A DNA stretch of 64,000 bases from Pontibacter vulgaris (GTDB lineage Bacteria; Bacteroidota; Bacteroidia; Cytophagales; Hymenobacteraceae): assembly GCF_022758145.1 (NCBI RefSeq), contig NZ_JAJVDH010000007.1:186001-250000 (forward strand), read 5' to 3'. The notes beneath the pieces are model-generated. The model ran no database searches, had not been told where the DNA came from, and saw nothing but the letters and a program-made list of their open reading frames with translations. A program made the position numbers and the translations under genes. Below, in pieces: positions 33,522 to 42,023 of this stretch (positions within the stretch are counted from its first letter, which is position 1; every line of letters starts with the position of its first letter).

Positions 33522-35225
33522 ATGATCCTACAGCCAGTTGTTAATATAGCCGAGATTTGTGCTCAGAGAGGCATTGAAAATGTAGTGTTATCACCGGGCT
33601 CGCGCTGTGCGCCATTAACAATTGCTTTTGCCCGCCACCCGAAGCTAAACGTGCGCACTGTAAGCGATGAGCGTGCAGCTGCCTTTATAGGTCTGGGCAT
33701 GGCACTTACAACTGGCAAGCCAACCGTATTGATCTGTACTTCAGGCACAGCTGCCCTGAACTATGCGCCAGCTGTTGCCGAAGCTTTTTTTCAGCAGGTA
33801 CCGCTGCTTATTCTTACCGCCGACCGACCTCCGGAGTGGATAGACCAGTTAGACGGGCAAACAATCCGCCAGCAAAATGTATATGGCCAGCACATTAAAA
33901 ACAGCTATACTTTCCCAGCTGACCTCTCGCACCCCGATGCAGTCTGGTACAGCAGCCGCATGGTTTCTGAAGCGGTGAATGAGGCTATGGCTTTTCCGGC
34001 TGGCCCGGTGCATATAAATGTGCCCTTGCGCGAGCCTTTCTACCCTACTGCGGAAGAAAATATAACGTTTGATGCCCAGGTAAAAGTAATTGAGGAAGAA
34101 GCCAGCGAGTATACTTTAAGCTTAGACCAAGCACAGAAACTTAGCAAAGAATTACAACAGTACAAGCGGATTTTGATAGTAGCCGGCCAGGATAAGTATA
34201 AGCCTGACTTACTCCAAAGTATAGCTGAATTTACAAAAGCAACCGGAGCGGTTATAGTTGGCGACCTGATCGCTAACGTACATGCTTTACCGGAAGCAAT
34301 ACGCCACCAGGATGCCATACTTGCTTGCCCGGATGATGAAAAAATGCGCTCTCTGCAACCAGATATGCTCCTTACATTTGGTAAATCCATCATCTCTAAA
34401 AGCCTGAAACTATACTTGCGGAAATATAAACCGAAAGCGCATTGGCACCTGCAACCCGCCGGAGCCGTTGCCGATACGTTTCAATCGCTACAGAAAATTA
34501 TCCGTTGCCAGCCTGAGCAATTTTTCAAAGCCTTATCAAGTACAAATCATACTTCTACAGAAACTACATTCACAGATTCATGGAGTGAAATTGAGCGCAA
34601 AGCATCTGATTTTTTGCAAAACTATACTTCCGAAGCCGAATTCAGCGAGCTAACTGTAGTAGCTAAAGTCTTACAGCAACTGCCTGCGCAGAGCAACTTG
34701 CACCTGGCTAACAGTATGGCCGTGCGCTATGCCAACATACTTAATTTGCCTGCAAACAGCACCGTTCAGGTGTATGCAAACCGTGGCACAAGCGGCATAG
34801 ATGGCAGCACCAGCACAACAGTTGGCTGCGCACTTGCTAATTCCGGCATCACCACGCTACTTACCGGCGACCTCGCTTTTTTCTACGACCGTAACGGGTT
34901 ATGGCACAATTACCTGCCTCAAAACCTGCGCATTGTATTGCTCAACAATCACGCTGGTGGTATTTTCAGGCTGATAGATGGCCCCAGACAACAACCAGAG
35001 TTAGAGGAATTCTTCGAAACAAGGCAGGAATTAAATGCTGAAAACACAGCCAGGGATTTTGGAATGAATTATACTTCCTGCTCAACTTTGGAGGAATTGC
35101 AAAACGCATTGCCAGCTTTTATGGCGGCTGATGCTGGCGCAGGAATACTTGAGGTTTTCACTGACAGCAAAGCAAATGCTGCTTCTTTTGCAACATATAA
35201 GCAGGCGCTGTTACAAGCTTTTTAA
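33522..35225 (+). CDS. menD: SEPHCHC synthase MenD
   Basis: A 567-residue thiamine-diphosphate enzyme that joins 2-oxoglutarate-derived succinyl semialdehyde to isochorismate. The N-terminal pyrimidine-binding domain carries VVLSPGSRCAPLTIAFARHP (about 20-39), ERAAAFIGLGMA with the catalytic Glu, and TSGTAALNYAPAVAEAF. The diphosphate-binding motif is GDLAFFYDRNGL, with NHAGGIFRLIDG after it. Length and order are normal. It follows menF by 107 bases. Confidence 0.95.
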   Translation: MILQPVVNIAEICAQRGIENVVLSPGSRCAPLTIAFARHPKLNVRTVSDERAAAFIGLGMALTTGKPTVLICTSGTAALNYAPAVAEAFFQQVPLLILTADRPPEWIDQLDGQTIRQQNVYGQHIKNSYTFPADLSHPDAVWYSSRMVSEAVNEAMAFPAGPVHINVPLREPFYPTAEENITFDAQVKVIEEEASEYTLSLDQAQKLSKELQQYKRILIVAGQDKYKPDLLQSIAEFTKATGAVIVGDLIANVHALPEAIRHQDAILACPDDEKMRSLQPDMLLTFGKSIISKSLKLYLRKYKPKAHWHLQPAGAVADTFQSLQKIIRCQPEQFFKALSSTNHTSTETTFTDSWSEIERKASDFLQNYTSEAEFSELTVVAKVLQQLPAQSNLHLANSMAVRYANILNLPANSTVQVYANRGTSGIDGSTSTTVGCALANSGITTLLTGDLAFFYDRNGLWHNYLPQNLRIVLLNNHAGGIFRLIDGPRQQPELEEFFETRQELNAENTARDFGMNYTSCSTLEELQNALPAFMAADAGAGILEVFTDSKANAASFATYKQALLQAF

Positions 35226-35348
35226 GTATTAAGCTGCCTTTCCTATTGGCTTTTGTTAATGTTGTTATTTGAGAGCTCTTGAAGCGAAGAGTGCCAGTAT
35301 TACTGAAAGAAATCTGAGTTTTTTAGTTGGGGTTTTGCTATTTATTCT

Positions 35349-35385
35349 TTTGTCATTTCGAACGATAGTGAGAAATCTGCTATTG
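35349..35385. repeat. Dispersed repeat D (GTCATYYCGARCG type), copy 1
   Basis: TTGTCATTTCGAACGATAGT and the following AGAAATCTGC resemble 57593-57628 in order and spacing. Repeats of this general type are common between genes in several Bacteroidota genomes, as far as I recall. Confidence 0.6.
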
Positions 35386-35469
35386 TTTCATAGCAAAGGT
35401 GTCTGCAACTAGCAAGCAAGCTATACTTACAAGTATACTTTCTTCCTCAGTTTTATTTACCTGCAGTTT

Positions 35470-35610
35470 TATAGTTTGCCTTGGTTCGCTCCAAGTCCGC
35501 GAGGGCTCGTCCTTTGGCATCACGCTGTGTTGAGTCCTGCCTTCGGCTCCGCCTGCAGGCTGCCCTTTCGGGCACCGGACACACCAAGGCGCTCAACCCA
35601 AGGACTGGGA
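35470..35610. repeat. Dispersed GC-rich repeat A, copy 1
   Basis: About 140 bases matching the reverse complement of 57795-57960. Conserved parts are the left end (ATAGTTtGCCTTGGTTCGCT, then CCGCGAGGGCTCGTC and GGCATCaCGCTGT) and the right end (AAGGCGCTC, CCCAAGGACTGG). The middle differs in sequence but in both copies is rich in short GC hairpins. No open frame is conserved. Confidence 0.8.
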
Positions 35611-35703
35611 TTGTCACTTCTTAGTTAGCGCCTATTTAATTGGAACCAGTGACAGGGAAAGGTTACGTCCTCTCCCTAAAACTTTAAACTACAGCATCAG
35701 CAT

Positions 35704-35739
35704 AATTCCCAATCTTGGAGGGGTACAGGGGTGGGCTTA
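35704..35739. repeat. Dispersed repeat C, copy 1
   Basis: AATTCCCAATCTTGGAGGGG followed by TACAGGGGTGGGCTTA matches the reverse complement of 57636-57672 except in the short spacers. The GGGGTGG core is also seen at the edge of repeat B. Confidence 0.7.
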
Positions 35740-35938
35740 TTACCTTCAACTCTCAAATCTGTATCCATCTTTTTAATTAGAGCAGAAAACGAGCAGAAGC
35801 CAATGCTGGAACTTTATAAAAGTACTATCAATTACCAATTTCACGCTCACTAAATCAACCCTGCTAAATCTGTCTTAAATCTGGAATTATTCGTTTAAAT
35901 AATTGAATAGCTTTTGTTTAACCGAAAACCCAACAGCC

Positions 35939-36394
35939 ATGAATTTAACACAAGATATGCACCGCATAGAGCATTGGGCTGATACACACCACCCGATCTG
36001 GATAGATTTTCTCCGAATAGCGCTCGGGCTTTTCCTTTTAGTTAAAGGCATTATGTTTATTCAGGATACTGCTGCCCTGCATAGCATGATGATGAAAAGC
36101 CAGTTCAGGTGGGTATCCTTCGGACTGGTACATTATGTAGCTTTTGCGCACCTGGTAGGCGGACTTTTTATTGCATTAGGGTTACTTACCCGCGTGGCTA
36201 TACTTTTCCAGTTGCCAATCCTTATCGGGGCCGTTTTCTTTATAAATCCGCAGCACGGATTTTATTCTGAAAACACTGAGTTATGGTCTTCTATTATCGT
36301 GCTCGCGCTATTAGTTTTCTTCCTGATCTTCGGCTCGGGCCGCTTTTCGCTCGACAGAAAGATGCGGAAACCTAAGAAGGACTGGCTATACTAA
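35939..36394 (+). CDS. DoxX-family membrane protein
   Basis: A 151-residue integral membrane protein with four predicted helices: about 20-37 (WIDFLRIALGLFLLVKGI), 60-82, 88-105 and 118-138. It fits the DoxX / DoxD-like family, whose members are linked to quinone-dependent redox chains or oxidative stress. I chose ATG 35939 over a TTG 12 codons upstream. Its place between menD and menE is probably due to rearrangement rather than function, since a menB remnant follows it. The C-terminus is very basic (DRKMRKPKKDW). Confidence 0.85.
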   Translation: MNLTQDMHRIEHWADTHHPIWIDFLRIALGLFLLVKGIMFIQDTAALHSMMMKSQFRWVSFGLVHYVAFAHLVGGLFIALGLLTRVAILFQLPILIGAVFFINPQHGFYSENTELWSSIIVLALLVFFLIFGSGRFSLDRKMRKPKKDWLY

Positions 36395-36578
36395 ACCAAA
36401 CATTACAGTAGCTAACATATCATTTACAGGCCAAACTTACTGGCTTGCTGCCCGGTTTATGCGCCTATACATTACGGTTTCATTTATACTTTTCAGATTA
36501 AAAACCCAAACCGTTTTAAACAATAGCCACAATTTGTACTTATAGAGCCAGAAAGCTTTTCTCAGCATTGAACTATAC

Positions 36579-36713
36579 AAACAGGCTGGTATCCAGCAAC
36601 TTGCCGGCGATGCTACTTTGCTTTATTACTTATCAGAAGAAGCAAAAGAAGGTAAAGATGCTTTCCTGGAGAAGCGTACGCCTGATTTCTCTAAGTATCC
36701 TAAATTTCCGTAA
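36579..36713 (+). pseudogene. menB: 3' fragment of menB (1,4-dihydroxy-2-naphthoyl-CoA synthase)
   Basis: Read in frame to the TAA at 36711-36713, this stretch encodes [18 protein letters not shown] and, after [19 protein letters not shown]. This is the conserved C-terminal tail of MenB (E. coli ends LAGNATMLFYMTEEGQEG, then a PDFSKF tail, from memory). Only about 45 codons remain; the frame meets a stop at 36543-36545 and there is no start codon, and the crotonase core is missing. The tail has no internal stop and is well preserved, so the loss looks recent or the tail is under some constraint. A complete menB must exist elsewhere if the pathway works. Confidence 0.85.
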
Positions 36714-36760
36714 CAGAAACTTAATTGCAGTATAAATTTTTTATTTTTATAATGCTTCAG

Positions 36761-36810
36761 AAGCAGGAAGAGCTGTTTGGCTAAAAAAACAGTTCTTCCT
36801 GCTTTATTTG
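36761..36810 (+). terminator. Hairpin after the menB remnant
   Basis: AAGCAGGAAGAgCTGTTT pairs with AAACAGtTCTTCCTGCTT over 18 bp with one mismatch and an 8-base loop. It was probably the original terminator of the men transcript downstream of menB; it now separates doxX from menE. Confidence 0.7.
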
Positions 36811-36887
36811 TTTATACACCGGCTGCGCCCTAATTTGCGGCGGCACGTATTTGCATGTAACCTTACCATCAACTTAACTAAAAACCT

Positions 36888-37979
36888 ATGCCCGATTCGC
36901 TTTTACTTAACGGCAAAAAGTTTTACTACGACGAAATAAGAGACTACTCCTTCCGGAACAGTATACCGCTGAACGGTTATGAGGCTAAAACGCTGGAGTT
37001 TTGTCGCAACTGGCTCAATGGCATTCAGGAGTTCCCGCTGCATACTTCCGGGTCTACCGGTGAGCCAAAACCTATTACCCTTAGCCGCAAACAATTAGAA
37101 GTAAGCGCTGCACGCACCCTTAAAGTACTCAACCTGAAAAAAGGAGACCGCATGCTGGTTTGCCTGAATACCGAATTCATTGCAGGTATTATGATGTTGG
37201 TTCGGGGCTTTGAAGGCGAGTTGGAGATGATAATAGTAGAGCCGATCTCTAACCCGCTGGCCTTGGTTCCGAAGGAGGAAAAGATCGATTTTGCTTCGTT
37301 TGTGCCCATGCAATTGCAGATCATACTGCAGGAAATGCCCGATGCCGTTGAAAGACTGGATCAGATGAAAGCGATTTTAGTAGGTGGTGCACCGGTTAGT
37401 TTTACCTTGCAACGCGACCTGCAACAGCTGCAAACCCCGGTTTACCTTACTTATGGCATGACCGAAACTGCTTCTCATATAGCCCTGCGCCTGATTAACG
37501 GGCCAAAAGCTGCTGAATATTTTGAGGTGCTAGATAACATAGAGATCGGCCAGGACAGCAGAGGTTGCCTAACTATAAAAGCAGATGTTACAAACAACGA
37601 ACTTATCATCACTAACGATATTGTAGAACTGCTCACCACTACCCGCTTCCGTTGGGTTGGCCGTGCAGATAATACGATAAACACTGGGGGCGTAAAAGTG
37701 CAAAGTGAAAAAGTAGAAATTGCTGTTGCAGAAGCCTTTGCAACCATGGATACTCCTCCACGCTTTTTTGTAGCATCTGAGCCCGACGAATTGCTTGGCG
37801 AGCGTATTGTGCTGGTAGTAGAAGGTAAGCCATTGCCTGCAGAGCACGAACAGGCCCTAATGCAGGCTATGGGCAACTTGCTTAGTAAGTTCGAAATGCC
37901 GAAACAGTTTATCTACCGGAAAAAATTCTACGAAACATCCACAGGTAAAATAAACAAGCAGAAAACAATGCACTCTTAA
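36888..37979 (+). CDS. menE: o-Succinylbenzoate-CoA ligase MenE
   Basis: A 363-residue adenylate-forming enzyme that activates o-succinylbenzoate as its CoA ester. The P-loop motif LHTSGSTGEPKPITLSRKQL is at about 51-70, the aromatic motif YLTYGMTETASHIALR at about 186-201, the hinge region RFRWVGRADNTINTGGVKV at about 250-268, and the C-terminal catalytic lysine is in ETSTGKINKQKT. It is shorter than E. coli MenE, as is usual in Bacteroidota. The cluster lacks an intact menB, menC and menA. Confidence 0.9.
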   Translation: MPDSLLLNGKKFYYDEIRDYSFRNSIPLNGYEAKTLEFCRNWLNGIQEFPLHTSGSTGEPKPITLSRKQLEVSAARTLKVLNLKKGDRMLVCLNTEFIAGIMMLVRGFEGELEMIIVEPISNPLALVPKEEKIDFASFVPMQLQIILQEMPDAVERLDQMKAILVGGAPVSFTLQRDLQQLQTPVYLTYGMTETASHIALRLINGPKAAEYFEVLDNIEIGQDSRGCLTIKADVTNNELIITNDIVELLTTTRFRWVGRADNTINTGGVKVQSEKVEIAVAEAFATMDTPPRFFVASEPDELLGERIVLVVEGKPLPAEHEQALMQAMGNLLSKFEMPKQFIYRKKFYETSTGKINKQKTMHS

Positions 37980-38077
37980 TACCTGACCATACTTTAACTT
38001 ATCAAAATTTCACACGCAACTATAACAATAAAGAATTACTGCACAGCGTTATAGAATAGTGTTTTAATTTCATGATG

Positions 38078-38110
38078 AAAAGCAGCCAAAGCAATTTTGG
38101 CTGCTTTTTT
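38078..38110 (+). terminator. Terminator after menE
   Basis: AAAAGCAGCCAAA pairs with TTTGGCTGCTTTT around a short loop, followed by a T run, about 100 bases after the menE stop. Confidence 0.88.
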
Positions 38111-38136
38111 CGTAAGAAAGCCTCATTTACTTCCCG

Positions 38137-39069
38137 ATGAAAAAACTCCCGAGCCTGCACATACTTAACGGAGATGCCAGCATTCCTGCTTTTAAGGCAG
38201 CATCGTTACCCGGCGAGGTAATCGTGTGGCGCGAAGTTTTATCAGAAGGTCCTGCGATTTATACTTTGCCTGAAGAGGAATTCTGGCGAAAACGCCAGGA
38301 GTTTATTACAAGCTCATATAATAGCTCTGCTGAAGAGTATAAGACCAAGGTATTAGACGAAGTAAAAAAGCTAAAGGAGGCACATGCTTTTTTTGAAGTT
38401 ATACTATGGTTTGATGCCGACCTAATGTGCCAGGTAAACCTGTTATACTTGTTGCAGTTGCTTTACCACCAAAAAGTCAGAATTGTCTCGATTTGCATTC
38501 CTTTCGAGGATAAAAACATTTCATATCTAAAACCGGAGCAGATTCGGGAGTTGTTTGACAATAGAATGCAGTTACAACCCGAACAACTGGAACATACAGA
38601 TACATTGTGGCGCCTTTATGCAGGACCTGATCCGATGGCACTCCAAAATTACCTGCAACAGCACGCTGGTAGTTTGCCATTGCTTTACAACGCGCTAAAC
38701 TTACATCTGAAACGTTTTCCCGCTATCAATACAAGTATAAATCATGCGCAAATGGTGCTTTTACAAGCGATAGCGGAAGGTTATACTCCGCAAAAGGCAC
38801 TTATGCAGCAGTTCTGGAAACTGGAGCACGGCTACGGGTTCGGAGATTACCAGTTACTTGATCTGTTAGAGTCTTTACAGCCTGAACTGGTAAGTACAAC
38901 AGAGCCATTTATACTTACAGAGCAAGGGAAATTGGTAGCAACCGCAAAGCAAAAGTATAAGCGCTGGCTTGAGCATAAACCGTGGCTGGGGGGTGTGCAA
39001 CTTTCTGCTCATTCGCCCTGGTTTTACGATGCTGAAAAATCGCAACTTGTTGTACAGCAACAAGTATAA
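38137..39069 (+). CDS. DUF1835 domain protein
   Basis: A 310-residue soluble protein. Its opening LHILNGDASIPAFKAASLPG (residues 7-26), the VIVWREVLSEGP step and the VILWFDADLMCQVNLLYLLQ segment are typical of DUF1835, followed by the DUF3658-like C-terminal part often found with it. A winged-helix-like end (YGFGDYQLLDLLESL, then EPFILTEQGKLVATA) may bind nucleic acid. The function of the family is not established. It begins 26 bases after a terminator, so it has its own promoter. Confidence 0.85.
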   Translation: MKKLPSLHILNGDASIPAFKAASLPGEVIVWREVLSEGPAIYTLPEEEFWRKRQEFITSSYNSSAEEYKTKVLDEVKKLKEAHAFFEVILWFDADLMCQVNLLYLLQLLYHQKVRIVSICIPFEDKNISYLKPEQIRELFDNRMQLQPEQLEHTDTLWRLYAGPDPMALQNYLQQHAGSLPLLYNALNLHLKRFPAINTSINHAQMVLLQAIAEGYTPQKALMQQFWKLEHGYGFGDYQLLDLLESLQPELVSTTEPFILTEQGKLVATAKQKYKRWLEHKPWLGGVQLSAHSPWFYDAEKSQLVVQQQV

Positions 39070-39161
39070 AAAAATTTATCAGCATATACTTTGCACTTAA
39101 AATTCTGGCCTGAAAAATGTAGTAGCGCTGATAGACTTATACTTTTAACCTACAGGAGTTT

Positions 39162-39578
39162 ATGAAGATGAAGACAAAGTATGCACTAACGATAGCTGCC
39201 GCACTGCCTCTTTCCGTTTTAGCTTTAACGGCATCAGCACAAAGCACAAAAACAAAATTACCAAACCAACAGCACGAACAAATACTGATAGCAGAAACCC
39301 CGCCAGATTCTGTTAATATGGAAACGCTTTCAGGCATTAACCTTAAACCAGCAAAAAAAGGCACTTTCCAGCTTAGCTTTGATCAGAAACTAAAAGAAGA
39401 TGCCGTACTGGAAATAAAAAATAAAGCCGGCAAGCTCGTATACCAAAAACCGGTAATGCTTGCAAAAAACACAAACATGTGGAGCTATAATGTAGGCAAA
39501 CTAAAACCGGACACCTACCTCGTAGAAGTTAAAACCTCCGACACCACTTACTGGACCAAATTCAAGATTGGAAATTAA
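39162..39578 (+). CDS. Small secreted protein with a T9SS-sorting-like fold
   Basis: A 138-residue protein with a signal peptide (residues 1-27, ending TASAQ) and a ribosome binding site CAGGAG seven bases upstream. Residues 65-138 alternate beta strands (GTFQLSFDQKLKEDAVLEIK, KLVYQKPVMLAK) and end LKPDTYLVEVKTSDTTYWTK, then FKIGN. This resembles the C-terminal sorting domain of type IX secretion substrates, though the terminal motif is not classical. It may be a free-standing periplasmic or surface beta-sandwich protein. No other function can be named. Confidence 0.6.
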   Translation: MKMKTKYALTIAAALPLSVLALTASAQSTKTKLPNQQHEQILIAETPPDSVNMETLSGINLKPAKKGTFQLSFDQKLKEDAVLEIKNKAGKLVYQKPVMLAKNTNMWSYNVGKLKPDTYLVEVKTSDTTYWTKFKIGN

Positions 39579-39597
39579 TCTCAACTATAGTTACCAT

Positions 39598-39650
39598 AAA
39601 AAAGCGGTGGACTTGCAACATAAATGCAAGGCCACTGCTTTTTTATACTT
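39598..39650. terminator. Bidirectional terminator with TATACTT flank
   Basis: Two 20-base arms (39598-39617 and 39625-39644) pair with three mismatches around a 7-base loop, then TTATACTT. It separates convergent genes. Confidence 0.85.
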
Positions 39651-39658
39651 GTGCTGCT

Positions 39659-40633
39659 TTATACCTGGCTCCATTGCTGCACCACATGGTAAAGCAGCGA
39701 GGCCCCCAGTTTGGCAGTCCGGTTATCTATATCCAGTTTTGGGTTAAGCTCTACTACATCTAGCGTTAGCAATTTGCCACTATTGATGATCTCTTGCAGT
39801 AACAGCAACACTATTTCAGGATCTATACCTAATGCAGCCGGGGCACTTACACCCGGGGCATAAGCAGCGGCAAACACATCCATATCTATACTTACATAAA
39901 GCACATCCACCAACGCCATAAACTGCTGTAGCTTCTCCTGCAGGTTCTGGAAGTTGTATACCTGCATAGCAGGCGCAAATACATAGTCCGTCCCATAGCT
40001 TTCTGCCGTGTTAAACAGCTTTTGGGTATTACCAGATTGCTGTATGCCCAGGCACAGGTAATTAAAATCTATACTTTCAGCAGCCAGGTCATCGGCTATC
40101 TGTAGAAAAGGAGTGCCGGAACTGGATTGTTTTTCATAGCTTCTAAGGTCGAAATGTGCATCGAAGTTAATGATACCCAGTTGCTGTCCTTCAGGTAATG
40201 CCTGTTTTATACCTAAAAAATGCCCGTAAGCTGTTTCGTGGCCGCCACCAAGTATAATTGTTTTGTAAGTGTTAGTAAGGAGTGTGTGTATTTTTTTACC
40301 GAGTTGCTTCTGGGCTTCTTCCAGGTTCTGGTTGGTACAGTATACATCTCCGGCATCAAACAACATTACATCATCATCCAGGTGCCACGCAAACGAAGCC
40401 ATTGCCTGTCGTAAAGCTGCAGGTCCATCTACAGCCCCTTCCCTGCCCTGATTGCGTCGCACACCTTCGTCGCAGCAAAAACCCAGCATTGCAATGGCTT
40501 GTGTAGCATCAGCTGGCTCCGCAGTTTCTGTCAGGTTAAGCAGTTTTATGCCCTGGTGCCAGCGTTTTCCTTCTTCGCCATCGTGGGCATCTACTCTACC
40601 TTTCCAGGTGCCTGCTGCGGTTGGTTTATACAT
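39659..40633 (-). CDS. hutG: Formimidoylglutamase (ureohydrolase family)
   Basis: A 324-residue manganese enzyme of the arginase family, expected to hydrolyse N-formimidoyl-L-glutamate to glutamate and formamide as the last step of histidine breakdown. Metal-binding motifs are GGGHETAYG, NFDAHFDLR and SIDMDVFAAAYAPGVSAPAA. Sequence alone could also suit agmatinase or arginase; the hut neighbours decide. It is the last of three hut genes, only 35 bases after hutI in the same direction. Confidence 0.9.
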   Translation of the reverse strand: MYKPTAAGTWKGRVDAHDGEEGKRWHQGIKLLNLTETAEPADATQAIAMLGFCCDEGVRRNQGREGAVDGPAALRQAMASFAWHLDDDVMLFDAGDVYCTNQNLEEAQKQLGKKIHTLLTNTYKTIILGGGHETAYGHFLGIKQALPEGQQLGIINFDAHFDLRSYEKQSSSGTPFLQIADDLAAESIDFNYLCLGIQQSGNTQKLFNTAESYGTDYVFAPAMQVYNFQNLQEKLQQFMALVDVLYVSIDMDVFAAAYAPGVSAPAALGIDPEIVLLLLQEIINSGKLLTLDVVELNPKLDIDNRTAKLGASLLYHVVQQWSQV

Positions 40634-40668
40634 GGCTTTATTGTTGGTTGCTAATTGTTAATTGTTGT

Positions 40669-41913
40669 TTATACTCTTTTGCCTCGTTTCCAGACTATTC
40701 CTGGCTTCAGCTTTCCCTGAAAGTATAGAATCTCTTTATAGTTATCTGTCGGGAAAGCAATAAAATCAGCTACCCGATCCTTGCTTAAATAGCCACGGTC
40801 TTTCATATTTAACGCACGCGCAGCGCGGGTGGTAATGGCAGCCAGTGTTTCGGCTATAGTTAGCTTTTCTGCGGCGCCAATTAAAGCAGCCTGCAACAAT
40901 AGATCGCCCATAGGGGCAGAACCAGGGTTCCAGTCAGTGGCGATGGCAACACACAAGCCGCCATCCAGCATTTTACGGGCTGGTGCATAATGCATTCCTA
41001 AACCCAGCGAAGCGCCAGGCAGCACAGTAGCTACCACTCCGGCTTTTTTCAGTAACGCAATTTCTTCTTCGCCACTGGCTTCCAAGTGGTCGGCACTAAC
41101 AGCGCCAACTTCTGCAGCCACCCTGCTCCCATCTGTGCTGAACTGGTCGGCATGCACCGTTATCTCAAACCCTTGCTCCTTTACAGCCAACAAATACTCC
41201 ATCGACTCCTCTTCGGTAAAAGCTGTGTCTTCAATAAAAATATCAACTCTGCTTGCCAGATTCTGCTCTTTTACCTGGGGCAACAGTTCATCTAAAATGT
41301 GTTTCAGGTAAGCCTTGGAATCAGTGAATTCGGGGGGGCGCATGTGGGCGGCAAGGCAGGTTGGTACTAAATCCAACGGGTGATGCTTATCTACCAGTTT
41401 TATGGCCTCCAACATTTTCAGTTCGTCTTCTACGGTAAGGCCGTATCCACTTTTTACTTCGCAGGTGGTAATGCCTTCAGCTAAATGTCGGTCGCTGCGT
41501 TTTTTAAGCAGATCCACTAATTCTATTACAGTAGCTTCGCGGGTTTTACGAACACTGTCAAGTATACCGCCACCGCTTCGGGCTATTTCAAGGTAAGATT
41601 TTCCGGCAACGCGCATAGCATAATCGTTGGCGCGGGAGCCGGCAAAACAGATGTGTGTATGTGCATCTATCAGGCCAGGCAGTAAAACCATCGGCTCTTC
41701 AATCTTCTCTATTTTATAGTGCTCTTCGTTCGCAACCTTCAATAAGATATTATACTTCCCAACCAGTTTAATAAGACCCTCGCTCACCACAATCCCGCCA
41801 TCTTCCAGTACTTCCAGTTCATCATCAACAATAGACCCTGTTTCCGGTAAATTAGCCATGGTCAGTATCTGGGAGAAAGGACCGATTAAAGTATAGTTCT
41901 CGTGTTGGTTCAT
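40669..41913 (-). CDS. hutI: Imidazolonepropionase
   Basis: A 414-residue metal-dependent amidohydrolase that opens the imidazolone ring in histidine catabolism. The metal site HTH is in LIDAHTHICFAGSRANDYA, followed by GKSYLEIARSGGGILDSVR, the VKSGYGLTVEDELKMLEA step, HADQFS and ATDWNPGSAP with the last metal Asp. The frame stays open for 106 codons upstream, but that part is shadow of hutU. ATG 41913 (MNQHENYTLIGPF) gives the family length. It is the middle gene of hutU-hutI-hutG. Confidence 0.94.
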   Translation of the reverse strand: MNQHENYTLIGPFSQILTMANLPETGSIVDDELEVLEDGGIVVSEGLIKLVGKYNILLKVANEEHYKIEKIEEPMVLLPGLIDAHTHICFAGSRANDYAMRVAGKSYLEIARSGGGILDSVRKTREATVIELVDLLKKRSDRHLAEGITTCEVKSGYGLTVEDELKMLEAIKLVDKHHPLDLVPTCLAAHMRPPEFTDSKAYLKHILDELLPQVKEQNLASRVDIFIEDTAFTEEESMEYLLAVKEQGFEITVHADQFSTDGSRVAAEVGAVSADHLEASGEEEIALLKKAGVVATVLPGASLGLGMHYAPARKMLDGGLCVAIATDWNPGSAPMGDLLLQAALIGAAEKLTIAETLAAITTRAARALNMKDRGYLSKDRVADFIAFPTDNYKEILYFQGKLKPGIVWKRGKRV

Positions 41914-42023
41914 AGAGTTTATAGATTCTGAAGTAATTATACTTACAACGTGATAAGTCAGATCTTTCGTCAGGATGATAGAAAGAAAATCCCTTCCCTG
42001 TTGTCGGGGAAGGGATAAAGAGT

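Larger units (their letters stand above)
35226..35938. other. Repeat-bearing intergenic island 2, inside the men cluster
   Basis: 713 bases between menD and doxX carrying at least three dispersed repeat modules (35349-35385, 35470-35610, 35704-35739), each with a relative at about 57.6-57.96 kb. No gene is visible. This is where the 5' part of menB would be expected from the menB remnant further right, so the island may mark the site of a deletion or insertion. Confidence 0.6.
36395..36887. other. Gap holding a menB remnant and its terminator
   Basis: 493 bases between doxX and menE. The right part contains the 3' end of menB (36579-36713) and an imperfect long hairpin at 36761-36810. The left 180 bases show no similarity I can name. 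Confidence 0.6.

Noticed and set aside
36888..37979. Considered whether the short MenE is truncated
   Set aside because: Both ends carry the expected motifs, including the C-terminal lysine region, and Bacteroidota MenE is usually short.
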